Positions 15,994 through 26,901 of a DNA stretch of 64,000 bases are shown here, in pieces. The stretch is from Bacteroidota bacterium (GTDB lineage Bacteria; Bacteroidota; Bacteroidia; Bacteroidales; Cfx3-03): positions 5,184,754 to 5,248,753 of the forward strand of contig JACAUB010000001.1 of assembly GCA_013390605.1 (NCBI GenBank), in the 5' to 3' direction. The position numbers and the translations under genes are program-made. The notes under the pieces were generated by a model. That model was given only the letters and a program-made list of their open reading frames with translations, was not told where the DNA came from and ran no database searches. Position 1 is the first letter of the stretch. Each line of letters begins with the position of its first letter.

Positions 15994-17868
15994 ATGAAAT
16001 TACATTTTATCGATTTAATGATCATTGTCCTCTATCTAATCGCCACGATAGTTATTGGGTATTGGGTATCGAAAAGGGCTTCCAAGAATATACAGTCGTA
16101 TTTTTTGGGGGGGAATTCTCTTCCTTGGTATTTATTGGGTATTTCGAATGCATCAGGTATGTTCGATATTGCCGGTACCATGTTAATAGTTTATTGGTTG
16201 GCTGTTTATGGTCTTAAAAGTATCTGGATCCCCTGGCTTTGGCCCGTATTTAATCAGATCTTTTTGATGGTTTATATCTCGGCATGGTTGCGTAGATCTA
16301 ATGTGATGACCGGTGCCGAATGGATAAGAACCCGTTTCGGAAAAGGTAATGGAGCTACATTGTCGCATATTATTGTAGTAATTTTTGCCCTCGTAAGTGT
16401 AATAGGTTTTTTATCGTATGGATTTAAAGGGATTGGAAAGTTTGCAGCTTCTTTTTTGCCCCCACTAATTACTGATCCACATACGCTTTTATCTTATCCA
16501 CAGATTAATGAAAATCTTTATGCACTTATATTGATGGCTATTACGACTTTCTATGTTGTAAAAGGCGGTATGTTTAGTGTTGTTATTACTGAAGTTATTC
16601 AATATGGTATTCTTACTATCGCTTCTATTGCGATCGGTATTATTGCGATCAATCAGATTTCACCCGAAGCCATTAATGCAGTCTTGCCTGCAGGCTGGAA
16701 GAGTATAGGATTTGGTTCACACGTTGGATTAGATTGGACTCATATTTCTGCAACGGCTTCACCCAAACTTCATGCCTTTAACGAATGGATTATGAAGGAT
16801 GGCTACGAGATGTTTGGCTTTTTCTTTATGATGATGTTGTTTAAAGGAATCTTTCTGGCTGCTGCCGGTCCGGCACCCAATTATGATATGCAGCGTATTC
16901 TCTCAACGAAAAGTCCTAAAGAGGCTGCGAAGATGAGTTCACTGGTTAATATTGTATTGAATCCTCCGCGTTATTTTATGATCGCTGGTTTAACAATTCT
17001 GGCTCTTGTTAACTTCGATACACTGTATAAAGCTTCGTTAACGCAACCTGATTTTGAGAGCATTCTACCGCATGTATTGGCTACTTACGTTCCGGTAGGT
17101 CTGTTAGGCTTCCTGATGGCTGGTCTGATAGCTGCTTTTATGAGCAACTTTGCTGCCACTGTTAATGCAGCTCCAGCTTATCTGGTTAATGATATTTACA
17201 AACGATATATCAACCCACATGCTAGTGAAAAGAAATATGTAAAAATGAGTTATCTTGCTTCTATTGCGGTTGTTGTGGTAGGTATTGCTGTTGGTTTTGT
17301 AGTTACATCAATTAATGAAGTGGTACTTTGGATTACTGCTGCTCTTTGGGGTGGCTATACGGCTCCCAATGTGTTGAAATGGTATTGGTGGCGTTTTAAT
17401 AGTTATGGCTATTTCTGGGGCATGCTTTCTGGAATTGGTGCAGCACTTTTATTGCCAATCCTTCATTTATCATTTCTGCAACAATGGCCTTTGGCTAATA
17501 ATTTCAGCATGAATGCTTTTCCAGTAATCTTTATTGTTTCTATCATTGGTTCAATTATCGGTACGTTATGTACAAAACCTGAAGATGATGAAACGTTAAT
17601 TACGTTTTATAAGCAGGTTCGTCCATGGGGCTTCTGGAAACCGATTCACAAAAAAGTATTATTGCAAGATCCTACCTTTGAGGGAAACAGAGATTTCTTG
17701 AGAGATATGTTTAATATAATAATCGGTATTGCATGGCAGACGTCGTTGGTGGCTTTCCCAATCTTTCTGGTATTGCGCGAGTGGCCTTCATTCTTCATAG
17801 CAATAGGGGTGACTGTATTTACTTCTGTAATCCTGAAGTTTAATTGGTGGAATAAGTTGAAAGATTAG
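15994..17868 (+). CDS. sodium:solute symporter (SSS family), probably for a sugar
   Basis: A 624-residue membrane protein with about 13-14 hydrophobic helices. The SSS family start is clear (LMIIVLYLIATIVIGYWVSK; SYFLGGNSLPWYLLGISNAS) and the core helices with GLLGFLMAGLIAAFMSNFAA follow at about 370-390. It should couple sodium entry to uptake of a small solute across the inner membrane. It sits 103 bases ahead of the cellobiose phosphorylase gene on the same strand with no terminator between them, so import of cellobiose or a similar disaccharide is the natural reading. Exact substrate cannot be read from sequence. Confidence 0.9.
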   Translation: MKLHFIDLMIIVLYLIATIVIGYWVSKRASKNIQSYFLGGNSLPWYLLGISNASGMFDIAGTMLIVYWLAVYGLKSIWIPWLWPVFNQIFLMVYISAWLRRSNVMTGAEWIRTRFGKGNGATLSHIIVVIFALVSVIGFLSYGFKGIGKFAASFLPPLITDPHTLLSYPQINENLYALILMAITTFYVVKGGMFSVVITEVIQYGILTIASIAIGIIAINQISPEAINAVLPAGWKSIGFGSHVGLDWTHISATASPKLHAFNEWIMKDGYEMFGFFFMMMLFKGIFLAAAGPAPNYDMQRILSTKSPKEAAKMSSLVNIVLNPPRYFMIAGLTILALVNFDTLYKASLTQPDFESILPHVLATYVPVGLLGFLMAGLIAAFMSNFAATVNAAPAYLVNDIYKRYINPHASEKKYVKMSYLASIAVVVVGIAVGFVVTSINEVVLWITAALWGGYTAPNVLKWYWWRFNSYGYFWGMLSGIGAALLLPILHLSFLQQWPLANNFSMNAFPVIFIVSIIGSIIGTLCTKPEDDETLITFYKQVRPWGFWKPIHKKVLLQDPTFEGNRDFLRDMFNIIIGIAWQTSLVAFPIFLVLREWPSFFIAIGVTVFTSVILKFNWWNKLKD

Positions 17869-17971
17869 ATGCTGATAATTAATGTTATATCACTATAAAT
17901 GGTATAATCTTAGCTATGAATAATCAGTTTTTAATAGAGATTAGAAATATTGATGTCTAAAAATTATAATT

Positions 17972-20407
17972 ATGAAATTCGGTTCTTTTGACGACATAAA
18001 TAAAGAATACGTCATTGATCATCCTAAAACGCCGTATCCCTGGATCAATTATCTGGGTAACAAAGATTTTTTCTCCATTGTATCGAATACTGCGGGGGGA
18101 TATAGTTTCTTTCGTGATGCTCGTTTACGACGTATTACACGTTATCGGTATAATAATGTTCCACTTGACGATGGTGGAAAGTACTTCTATATCAATGATA
18201 ACGGTTCTGTTTGGTCGCCGGGCTGGAAGCCTGTAAAGGCGGAGGTTGAGAACTATACCTGCAGGCATGGTTTGGGGTATACGATCATCAAAAGCGAAAA
18301 AAATAAACTCGAAGCTGAAGCACTCTATTTTGTGCCTATAGATGATCAATGCGAGGTACAGAGGCTTCGTTTATTCAATAAAGATAGTAGACCTAAGAAA
18401 TTTAAAGTGTTCTCTTTTGTTGAGTGGTGTTTGTGGAACGCCCTTGATGATCAGACCAACTTCCAACGAAACTTCTCAACCGGACAGGTTGAAATTGAAG
18501 GAAGTGCAATCTATCATAAAACTGAATACCGTGAGCGTAGAAATCATTACGCTTTCTATGCTGTAAATAGTGAAATTGAAGGTTTCGATACCGATCGCGA
18601 GACGTTTTTAGGTATGTACAATGGTTTTGATCAGCCAGATGTGGTTGTGAATGCCAAGCCTACGAACACTGAAGCACATGGCTGGTCACCAATAGCCTCG
18701 CACTGTCTCGAAATCGAACTACAGCCAGGCGAGGAGAAGAACTTTGTGTTTGTTTTAGGATATATTGAGAATCCGGATGAAGAAAAGTTTGTAGGACCTC
18801 AGATTATTAATAAGAAACGCGCTGTTGAGATGATGGCACGTTATGATTCAGTTGAAAAGGTTGATCAGGCAATGACTGTTCTCAGAAATCATTGGGATGC
18901 CATGCTTTCTAATATGACGGTTGATCATGGTGATGATCGTTTAAACAGAATGGTCAATATCTGGAATCCTTATCAATGTGTGGTTACCTATAATATGTCG
19001 CGCAGTACTTCATTTTTCGAATCGGGTATTGGACGTGGAATGGGTTTCCGCGATTCTAATCAGGATTTGGTGGGTTATGTCCACATGTTACAACAGGAAT
19101 CGAAACAACGAATTATTGATATCGCCTCAACACAATTTGCAGATGGTAGCGCATATCATCAATACCAACCCCTTACTAAACGTGGTAATGCTGATATCGG
19201 TGGTAACTTTAATGATGATCCACTCTGGTTGATTTTCGGTGTGGCTGCTTATATTAAGGAGACTGGCGATTGGTCGATACTGGACGAACAGGTTCCTTTT
19301 GATAATGATTTGGATAACGTTGCCTCGATGTTTGAACACCTGAAACGTTCGTTCTATCATGTAGTACATCATAAAGGCCAACATGGATTGCCTTTGATTG
19401 GCCGTGCTGACTGGAACGACTGTTTGAACCTGAACTGTTTTTCGACGAATCCGGATGAGAGTTTCCAGACAACCGAGAACCAGAAAGACGGGAAAGCTGA
19501 GTCGTTGTTTATTGCTGCAATGTTTGTGTTATATGGTGGCGACTTTGTCAGGATTGCTCAAAAGCGTGGTGAAAAAGATCTGGCTAAGGACGCTCAAATG
19601 CAAATTGATGCGATGGTTGCTGCTATTGATATACATGGCTGGGATGGCGAGTGGTTTTTGCGTGCCTACGACTATTATGGAGTAAAAATTGGTAGTCACG
19701 AAAATGAAGAGGGTAAGATTTTTATTGAATCACAGGGGTTTAGTGTTATGGCAGGGATTGGGGTGAAGGATGGTCGGGCCGCAAAGGCGCTCGAATCTGT
19801 GAACAAATATCTTGCATGTGATTATGGTATTGTGTTAAATAATCCTGCCTTTACAAAATATTATATTAACATGGGCGAAATCTCTACTTATCCTGAAGGG
19901 TATAAAGAGAATGCCGGTATCTTTTGTCATAACAATCCATGGATCATGATTGCTGAAACGATGGTAGGCAATGGAAACCGTGCTTTTGATTATTATGAGC
20001 GGATTACACCGGCCTATTTGGAAGAGATTAGTGATCTCCATAAAACTGAGCCTTATGTATATTCTCAGATGATAGCCGGTAAAGATGCATTCCGCCCAGG
20101 AGAGGCAAAAAATAGTTGGTTGACCGGAACGGCATCATGGAATATGTTTACCATTACACAGTTTATTCTGGGGATAAGACCAGAGTACGAAGGGCTTTTA
20201 ATTGATCCATGTATTCCTGAGGCCTGGGATGATTTTAAGGTAACACGTAAATTCCGTGGTATTACTTATCATATTGAGATTTCAAACCCTAAACATATTC
20301 AGAAAGGGATTCAAAAAATCAGTGTGGATGGTATAACGATTTTGTCGAATGTATTGCCTCTCTTTGCGAAAGGAACAGAACATAAGGTAATTGTAGTGAT
20401 GGGATAA
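17972..20407 (+). CDS. cbp: cellobiose phosphorylase, GH94
   Basis: An 811-residue cytoplasmic enzyme with no signal peptide; the length equals that of the well-studied clostridial cellobiose phosphorylase and the sequence is recognisably similar throughout (start [52 protein letters not shown]). It has the N-terminal beta-sandwich (1-290), a linker and the (alpha/alpha)6 domain. The general acid is Asp483 in RADWNDCLN. It splits cellobiose with phosphate to glucose 1-phosphate and glucose, saving ATP. The upstream symporter would supply the substrate. A related beta-glucoside specificity is possible but cellobiose is best supported. Confidence 0.93.
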   Translation: MKFGSFDDINKEYVIDHPKTPYPWINYLGNKDFFSIVSNTAGGYSFFRDARLRRITRYRYNNVPLDDGGKYFYINDNGSVWSPGWKPVKAEVENYTCRHGLGYTIIKSEKNKLEAEALYFVPIDDQCEVQRLRLFNKDSRPKKFKVFSFVEWCLWNALDDQTNFQRNFSTGQVEIEGSAIYHKTEYRERRNHYAFYAVNSEIEGFDTDRETFLGMYNGFDQPDVVVNAKPTNTEAHGWSPIASHCLEIELQPGEEKNFVFVLGYIENPDEEKFVGPQIINKKRAVEMMARYDSVEKVDQAMTVLRNHWDAMLSNMTVDHGDDRLNRMVNIWNPYQCVVTYNMSRSTSFFESGIGRGMGFRDSNQDLVGYVHMLQQESKQRIIDIASTQFADGSAYHQYQPLTKRGNADIGGNFNDDPLWLIFGVAAYIKETGDWSILDEQVPFDNDLDNVASMFEHLKRSFYHVVHHKGQHGLPLIGRADWNDCLNLNCFSTNPDESFQTTENQKDGKAESLFIAAMFVLYGGDFVRIAQKRGEKDLAKDAQMQIDAMVAAIDIHGWDGEWFLRAYDYYGVKIGSHENEEGKIFIESQGFSVMAGIGVKDGRAAKALESVNKYLACDYGIVLNNPAFTKYYINMGEISTYPEGYKENAGIFCHNNPWIMIAETMVGNGNRAFDYYERITPAYLEEISDLHKTEPYVYSQMIAGKDAFRPGEAKNSWLTGTASWNMFTITQFILGIRPEYEGLLIDPCIPEAWDDFKVTRKFRGITYHIEISNPKHIQKGIQKISVDGITILSNVLPLFAKGTEHKVIVVMG

Positions 20408-20433
20408 TCTGTCGGATCTGAATCAGAATAAGG

Positions 20434-20479
20434 CAACCTTTTAATGGTTTACTCTTTGTGAGTATTCATTAAAAGGTTG
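20434..20479. terminator. hairpin between convergent genes
   Basis: CAACCTTTTAATG (20434-20446) pairs perfectly with CATTAAAAGGTTG (20467-20479). It lies between the plus-strand phosphorylase and the end of the minus-strand CAZyme run and could serve both. T-runs are weak. Confidence 0.65.
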
Positions 20480-20577
20480 TTCTGTTTTCATGAAGATAGA
20501 AATAGTTTTCATGTATAGGTCCAAATCACTTTTTTATCTTTGATCATTTCGAAGATGTGAGACTTAATTGTTTCCTA

Positions 20578-22968
20578 TCAATTGGTCGGATCTTCTATGA
20601 TCGTGTTGAGTATTTTAAGATCTTTCTTCCTGGCGTTGGGTGTTATATTTAAGTGAACCACCTTTTTGTTCTGATAATTGCATTCTATCGTGGTTTGATT
20701 TAGACCGTGGAGTTTAAACATTACATTCCATTCTTTGGGCCATGCAGGGAAAAGGTACATCTGCATATTATCATTGTATAATAGCATGTTCTGTAGTCCT
20801 ATCATTCCTGATCCTCCCCAGTTATGATCGGGAATCCAGTCGTGACCGGGACCAAAGAAGGCAGTAAATTTTAGATTTGAATTTTTATCGCTTAGTTTTT
20901 CAATGATCAGACGTTTTGCATCATCGGTACGTCCCATAATAGCTGCATATATTGGTGTGCACATCCAGCTCCAGAATTGCAAAGCGGATTTGCGGTTCTC
21001 AGGGAGGTTTTCCCATGTATTATTTGCTTCCTGTAATCCCTCTTTCTTGCCAACATGATAGAGTCCGTAAGGCCAGACAGTGTACATCTCAGGAAAATCA
21101 GTGGCATTATAAATTTTGTCGTATAGCTTTGCAGGTTTAATTACGGTTTTTTTATTTCTGGTTTCGTACTCAACATCAGGAAGATGTTTTGAAACAGATT
21201 CAAAATACGATCTGGTTGAAGCTGGAATAGACTGAATAGGAAGTGATAATATCTCTTCAGTAACACGTTTTAAGCCTGCCACTACTTCTACCGGATTGGT
21301 CGCTTCTGAATATAACTCTAAGCTGTTGAGTGGATACAGTACTAACTTGCCATTTTTATTATATTCTGTTCCGGTTCGGTTCTTGTTTTCCATTTTGTAG
21401 TGCTGATCGTAAAACCGTACAACCGATTCAATAAAAGGAAGATAGGGATTAATGTCCTGCCTTGAGTATCTGGCTAGTTGAATGGCCATGTAGGCAAATT
21501 CAATTTGCATGGACAGATGGTATTTTAGATGTGCGGGATTCATAGGGCCATTGGTAGTAGCTAGCCTGTTTACAGGAAGTCCGCTTAAATCGAGTGGCTC
21601 GGAAAAGGCGGCCCCTTCGTGGCCCCAATATGCTTTGGAGCGTGCCTCAGCCACTGGAAGTCGTTCGGTATAAAATTGCAGAGAGGGGAGCATCAGATCA
21701 AAATCGCCGGAAGCAAGTCCAGGCCAACCAATCAGACGTTGGTTTTGAGCCATAAAAAGATTTCCCCAACGACGATAATCAGGTGTTGTTTTATCACTTA
21801 TCTTATAGGTAGCCGAAAAGTGTTTAATGTATTCAGGAGCAGGCGGATCGGTTGTAAATATTCCACCATTGAACTTTAAGGGAAGCCGGCCGTCTTTGTT
21901 GCAAGCCCACATGTAGCGAAAAAGCTGATAGTTTTTGCCGACCTGCCAGCCCTGATCCGTAGGATCTGCTCCCATGTTGATGAAGATATAGCTTCGATGC
22001 CAGAATGCAGACCACCATTTTTTGCTTTCATCTTCAGCTTGTTTTATCTGTTGTGTTGCTTTATTATATCTGGTAGTAAGTTCGGATTTCCATTTCTGAA
22101 TATCGGTCTCCTGTTTAATGAGCGGGACAATGGTTAGGTTGAAAGATGTTGCAGGATGTGTGGAGGTCAGATGCCATGCCTTACCCGACCAGCTTTGCCA
22201 TTTTACAGTTTCAACGCCATCAGCGATCATATCTTTTCCTGAAAGCATACCTCCGAAGATCAGGTTACGCGCCACATCGTGGATGCGGTTGCTGAATTTA
22301 TCGAATTGTTGCTTCTTAATCAGCTTGTCAACAATCAACCGGGTGTTATCATTCTGATGAAACCAGACGATATTATTCTTGCCTTGTTCGACCTTATCAG
22401 GAAGCACACATGAATAGCCTCCCAAATTGTAGTTGCCTAATCCGACCGAATCCACTTTGTCTCGCCATGTAGCAAAGGAGGCTTTTAGACTTATCGGTTG
22501 TGAGGACTCTACCTGTGCATAAACAACGGGTTGACGGATATCAAACCACAAAGATACTTTGCCTTTTATGCCGTTTTTCGATGTGCTGGTAATGATTATC
22601 CGACTTGTATAGATATCAAGTTCTTGTTTAAAAGTACCCTCTGTTTCAAAAGGGTTTGGATTTAGATGTAACCGAAAACATCCCAACTTCAGGAGATCAG
22701 CATTTTCATCATAACATTCGTTGTTAGCCAGATAAAAATAGATATCTCCATTTTGTACCCATACATTCAGGCCGTTTCCCTTACTCCCGCTCAATGGCAT
22801 AGATTCTGCCGACGATTTGGATTGCTGAATCCACACCGGATTGTATGCTGTCAATTGCTTTTTTAAATCTGCATCGGTCAATCCCTGAGCTTTACTAACC
22901 GGGCATTGAAGTGTTAAGGAAAGAAAGCATAATAATTCAATCCATTTTAACTTTGTAGATGCTTTCAT
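20578..22968 (-). CDS. DUF5703-family secreted protein (GH95-like toroid)
   Basis: A 796-residue protein with a signal peptide (LCFLSLTLQCPVSKAQ). The N-terminal half (about 30-310) looks like the beta-sandwich of the DUF5703 family (WIQQSKSSAESMPLSGSKGN; NGDIYFYLANN). The C-terminal half is an alpha-toroid with FNGGIFTTDP, YRRWGNLFMAQNQRLIGWPG and the SGMIGLQNMLLYN end typical of the GH95 and GH65-like superfamily. Activity of DUF5703 proteins is not established to my knowledge. It is the last gene of the minus-strand run, 76 bases after a GH95-like gene with the same overall architecture, so the two may be diverged relatives acting on the same side chain. Confidence 0.75.
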   Translation of the reverse strand: MKASTKLKWIELLCFLSLTLQCPVSKAQGLTDADLKKQLTAYNPVWIQQSKSSAESMPLSGSKGNGLNVWVQNGDIYFYLANNECYDENADLLKLGCFRLHLNPNPFETEGTFKQELDIYTSRIIITSTSKNGIKGKVSLWFDIRQPVVYAQVESSQPISLKASFATWRDKVDSVGLGNYNLGGYSCVLPDKVEQGKNNIVWFHQNDNTRLIVDKLIKKQQFDKFSNRIHDVARNLIFGGMLSGKDMIADGVETVKWQSWSGKAWHLTSTHPATSFNLTIVPLIKQETDIQKWKSELTTRYNKATQQIKQAEDESKKWWSAFWHRSYIFINMGADPTDQGWQVGKNYQLFRYMWACNKDGRLPLKFNGGIFTTDPPAPEYIKHFSATYKISDKTTPDYRRWGNLFMAQNQRLIGWPGLASGDFDLMLPSLQFYTERLPVAEARSKAYWGHEGAAFSEPLDLSGLPVNRLATTNGPMNPAHLKYHLSMQIEFAYMAIQLARYSRQDINPYLPFIESVVRFYDQHYKMENKNRTGTEYNKNGKLVLYPLNSLELYSEATNPVEVVAGLKRVTEEILSLPIQSIPASTRSYFESVSKHLPDVEYETRNKKTVIKPAKLYDKIYNATDFPEMYTVWPYGLYHVGKKEGLQEANNTWENLPENRKSALQFWSWMCTPIYAAIMGRTDDAKRLIIEKLSDKNSNLKFTAFFGPGHDWIPDHNWGGSGMIGLQNMLLYNDNMQMYLFPAWPKEWNVMFKLHGLNQTTIECNYQNKKVVHLNITPNARKKDLKILNTIIEDPTN

Positions 22969-23044
22969 GATTTTTTCCTTTGGTTGTGAACATATTTACA
23001 GTCTGGAAATATAAATGCATATTTTTCGATTGACATATAGCCTT

Positions 23045-25339
23045 TTATTTAGGTGATATTTTTATATCTTCATTTTCCTTAGTAAAAAAAGTAAGCGTTC
23101 TTCCAGAGAGTGTTTCTGCCTCTATATTATTTCTTATCAATTGGATGACTTTATCTGGCCAGGGATTCTCTAAGTTACACAGACGGCCTTTTTCACTCCT
23201 GATTTTCACATATTTTATCTGTCCTTTTTTCAAACAGCTACTTACTAAAAAAGCTCCATAAGCCCGTAAATTATCAAACCCGGCATCTTTCTGATGGTTC
23301 CAGTTTGGAAAAATGCGAAGGATGCCTTCATAACTCTGCATCAACATTTCATTGACGGTAAGAGGAACGGCAGCAAGTGTTTCAATACCTCCCCCATCTT
23401 GTGTAATCCATAGGTTAGGAAGCGACTTAATGGCAATTCGGTCTTTCAAATATTTTAATATTTCATCCGAACTATAGCCAACTCTTACAGCACCAGGGAA
23501 ACAGGTCTCGATACCATTACCTAACGTATTACCCCATTCACCCGAACTAGTCATATGATCTTTCCAATGCGATACATCACTGAGCAATATTTTGTTAAAC
23601 ACAGAATCGGTTTTAGGACCGCAAACGCCACCGGGAAGTATTAGTCCATGGATAGAAACACGGGCTAAACCCGCAATCTGACTATGCCATACCGAAGGGC
23701 TTTTCTCCACACTCTTCAAGCTGAGCCTGCCATCTATCTCTCCTGTTGGAAAATCGCTCATGTGTGTATGAATATATTGCCATTTATTCCGTCTGTTTTC
23801 ATCAACATTTAAGAAATTGCTAACGTCAATAATACCTTTAAATAACATTTTAACCAGGCCCAGTGAAAGTGTTGAATTAAAGTCGCCAAGCTGATCACGC
23901 CATTGTCCTTTATTTTTAAGATTGGGCATCACTTCGCCATAATGATCCATGTAGATTACATAACGGCCATTTTCAAACTTTAAATAATTTTCCCAGAAAT
24001 CAGCACAAGCTAACAAATATGGATAAATCCGCTGAGCATACGTTTCATCATAGGTACTATAAAAACGCATCAGCATATTACCTGCACCGAAAACTGCATT
24101 AATTTTCTGGCCAAGAAATTTATAGCCCCCATCGATTGTATTTTCCCGGGTTCCATACCGCTTTTCCATTTCATTGGGAGTAAGCGGCCATCGGGTAGTG
24201 ACCAATCCTTTTGGACCGATACCTACCGGATAATAAATTCCTTTCATATGGAGTAATTCTCTGGCATGAATTCCCCCTTTTTCTATGTAATCAAGTAGCG
24301 GTTGATCATAGTTGTCAATCAAGTCGATATAATTTGAGGAATAGGCTGCCCAGAAAGGTGCCTGATAATTGTAATTTAAATGGTAATCTCCACCCCATGC
24401 GGAGGAGTCTCTGGTGATAAATGGTCCCCAGATGCCGGGAGCGAATTTATTTCCGCGAGAGCTACAAGCAAACAAATATTGCGAGGCATAATAGTATTTT
24501 TCAAGTAATGTATCAGCGATACGAACATTAGACTTTGCCCAGAATGCGGTCCACCATTTTTCATGTTCGCGACGTATTGATTCAACAGAGACATTGGTTA
24601 ATGCTCCCGCTTCACGGATAGCACCGTCTTTCCAGTCTTTGCGATCGTGATTCGTATAAATTGTAACAGTAATTGTGACTTTTTCATTAGCCGGAAGCAT
24701 TACGATATTCTCGCTTACAGGTTTACCTCCTAACACTTTCATTGCCATCGCTACGTGAGAAGGCCATTCCAGTAACGGTGTGTTTTCAAAAGATCGGGTA
24801 ACCCAATAAACGGGATTGTTCTTACCTGTATGGTTTACAGAAGTATTTCCTTCTTTAGCCCATAGGTTAATATTCAGTTGGCATGTCTTATTCGATGTAA
24901 ACTCAGCTACAACAATATTTTTAGTGGCAGAAACCCAGGCATTAAGAGATACGTTGAGATCATCTTTGCAGAATCTGGCCTTAATAGCTGCCTTGTCTTG
25001 AATTTGTTCTGCATGATAAGCGGCACCCTGTAAAGCAGCAATCCGGATATCCAACCCGCCGGGTAAGGCAATACCGCCTCCTGGATAAACAGGATAGGCT
25101 CTCCAGAAATCGTTCTTACCTAAAAATAAAGATAATTTATCAGGAGTACCTCCTAATGTTAATCCGATATCGCCATTACCAGCTAAAGGGGCATCAGGAA
25201 CTTTAGAAGTAGGCACATTTTTAGGAGGAGCAGTAAAGACGGCTTTATAACGTCCGGCATAAATTGTCTGGGCGTTTAATTGATGAACACTCAGACTTAT
25301 AAATAATGTGATAACAAAGATTTTAAACGCAGTTTTCAT
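23045..25339 (-). CDS. GH95-like secreted glycoside hydrolase
   Basis: A 764-residue protein with a signal peptide ending in LNAQ (residue 24). An N-terminal beta-sandwich carries APLAGNGDIGLTLGG at about 50-64, the family start motif. The toroid contains AFWAKSNVRI, GIWGPFITRD, WGGDYHLNYNYQAPFW (about 305-330) and a C-terminal GGIETLAAVPLTVNEMLMQS. Known GH95 enzymes are alpha-1,2-L-fucosidases and related alpha-L-galactosidases, so a fucosidase or similar exo-activity is likely, in keeping with two GH29 genes in the same run. It lies 42 bases after the acetylesterase gene, evidently in one operon. Confidence 0.72.
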   Translation of the reverse strand: MKTAFKIFVITLFISLSVHQLNAQTIYAGRYKAVFTAPPKNVPTSKVPDAPLAGNGDIGLTLGGTPDKLSLFLGKNDFWRAYPVYPGGGIALPGGLDIRIAALQGAAYHAEQIQDKAAIKARFCKDDLNVSLNAWVSATKNIVVAEFTSNKTCQLNINLWAKEGNTSVNHTGKNNPVYWVTRSFENTPLLEWPSHVAMAMKVLGGKPVSENIVMLPANEKVTITVTIYTNHDRKDWKDGAIREAGALTNVSVESIRREHEKWWTAFWAKSNVRIADTLLEKYYYASQYLFACSSRGNKFAPGIWGPFITRDSSAWGGDYHLNYNYQAPFWAAYSSNYIDLIDNYDQPLLDYIEKGGIHARELLHMKGIYYPVGIGPKGLVTTRWPLTPNEMEKRYGTRENTIDGGYKFLGQKINAVFGAGNMLMRFYSTYDETYAQRIYPYLLACADFWENYLKFENGRYVIYMDHYGEVMPNLKNKGQWRDQLGDFNSTLSLGLVKMLFKGIIDVSNFLNVDENRRNKWQYIHTHMSDFPTGEIDGRLSLKSVEKSPSVWHSQIAGLARVSIHGLILPGGVCGPKTDSVFNKILLSDVSHWKDHMTSSGEWGNTLGNGIETCFPGAVRVGYSSDEILKYLKDRIAIKSLPNLWITQDGGGIETLAAVPLTVNEMLMQSYEGILRIFPNWNHQKDAGFDNLRAYGAFLVSSCLKKGQIKYVKIRSEKGRLCNLENPWPDKVIQLIRNNIEAETLSGRTLTFFTKENEDIKISPK

Positions 25340-25381
25340 TGTTTTTCTCTGTATTGTTTCTCTTAGATTATGTAGTTCTGC

Positions 25382-26884
25382 CTACTGATCTGTCCGAAAA
25401 GGTATAGCAGGTAGTCCTTGTTGACTGTAGAGATTTGGATGCATAAATTTTTTCCATGCATACCTTACAGAAACAGGGTTTTCTACTTGAGCAGCGGAGA
25501 CGATAACTTTATTTTTATCAATGATGGCTGTAGCAGGATAAAACTGTTTGTCGGCTCCTGCAATTTCGAATTCTCTTAGATCTCCATCTTTAGCGACTAA
25601 CCCTTTTTCGGCATAATCAAAAGATAGTTGGATTATCTTTCCTTTTACCTTCATTGATTTGTAATAAGGACCTGAAAAAGTAACCCCTTTAAAACCATAG
25701 TCTTTGGCCAGGGCCCAATAGGCTAATCTTTCGCCAATGATCGTTTTATTACGGGGGTGAATATTTGCACTATCTCCGGCATCAACAGCAACCACCATTC
25801 CGGTGTTCTTAAGTGTTCTCCAGACATGTGTTTGCGAATCTCGTAATAAGGGTGTTTTGTCTTTGTGTGAAGCGATCTGTACAAAATAGAAAGGGAAATC
25901 ACCCTGATTCCACTCCTTACGCCAACTATTGATCATGTTTGCAAATACTTGTCTGTATTTAAAAGCATGGTTATCATTAGATTCGCCCTGATACCATATC
26001 ACACCTTTGAAAGTGAGTGGGAGAAGAGGCTCTACCATCGCATTCCAAAGACAGGCAGGTTCGGAAGGAAGTGAAACTTTAACAGGTGGGGGAAGTTTTA
26101 ATGTGGTATCCTTTCCGTGATTAGTTTTTTCATTCCATAGGTTTTCGGTGACTTTAAAATCTTCATATTTTTTTAGTCCTCTACGGTATTCTTCGAATAC
26201 CTCGTTATATAATGTATCGTTTTTCATCACCATCATCTTCGTCCATAATTCGGCATGAGTTCCGCCCACGGCTGTTTGAATCATTCCAACAGGTTGATGG
26301 ATTTGTTGATGCAGATAGCGACCGAAATAATATCCTACAGCAGAGAAGGCCGCCACTTTTTCAGAAGAACATACCATCCATTCTCCTTCGCAGTCTGCTT
26401 GGGGTAGCTCAGATTTTTTGATCTTTACAATAAACAATCGGATTTCAGGATAATTGGCTCCAGCTACTTCTTGTTCCCAGTTATTGACTCCGGTACGCCA
26501 ACCGATCCCTTTGGCCAATGGGAATTCCATATTGGACTGGCCCGAACAAACCCATACTTCACCAACAAGGATATTCTCAAGTTTGATCGTATTGGTTCCG
26601 GAAATAGTCATTACCGTAGGTTTGTTGGATGCTTTAAATGGAGAAAACACTACTTTCCATGAACCGGAATTATTGGTTATTGCCTTTTTAGTCTGGTTTT
26701 CAAATGAAACAGTAACATGTTCACCGACGGTAGCCCATCCCCAGATTGCAACAGGCTTATTCGCTTGAATGACCATGTTACTGCTTATGACATGTGGTAA
26801 TGACACGTCGGCCATTATGTAGGTTGACGTAAAAAGCATCATAATAATCAATCCAAGACGCTGAAAAAAATTAGATGTCATCAT
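25382..26884 (-). CDS. sialate O-acetylesterase-like SGNH esterase
   Basis: A 500-residue secreted protein. The catalytic serine is in SGQSNM (about 117-122), followed by AVGGTHAELW and the second block VIWYQGESN with IHPRNKTIIGERLAYWA carrying the aspartate/histidine region. An N-terminal beta domain precedes the catalytic core, as in the 9-O-acetyl-sialate esterase and CE20-like families. The neighbouring enzymes are not sialidases, so it more likely removes acetyl groups from a plant or bacterial polysaccharide than from sialic acid. It starts 17 bases after the stop of the preceding gene. Confidence 0.85.
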   Translation of the reverse strand: MMTSNFFQRLGLIIMMLFTSTYIMADVSLPHVISSNMVIQANKPVAIWGWATVGEHVTVSFENQTKKAITNNSGSWKVVFSPFKASNKPTVMTISGTNTIKLENILVGEVWVCSGQSNMEFPLAKGIGWRTGVNNWEQEVAGANYPEIRLFIVKIKKSELPQADCEGEWMVCSSEKVAAFSAVGYYFGRYLHQQIHQPVGMIQTAVGGTHAELWTKMMVMKNDTLYNEVFEEYRRGLKKYEDFKVTENLWNEKTNHGKDTTLKLPPPVKVSLPSEPACLWNAMVEPLLPLTFKGVIWYQGESNDNHAFKYRQVFANMINSWRKEWNQGDFPFYFVQIASHKDKTPLLRDSQTHVWRTLKNTGMVVAVDAGDSANIHPRNKTIIGERLAYWALAKDYGFKGVTFSGPYYKSMKVKGKIIQLSFDYAEKGLVAKDGDLREFEIAGADKQFYPATAIIDKNKVIVSAAQVENPVSVRYAWKKFMHPNLYSQQGLPAIPFRTDQ

Positions 26885-26901
26885 GTTGATATTTTTAAAG
26901 T

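Noticed and set aside
25382-26884. True sialic-acid utilisation enzyme
   Set aside because: The fold is right for a sialate O-acetylesterase, but no sialidase, aldolase or sialic acid transporter is nearby, so a general polysaccharide acetylesterase is preferred.
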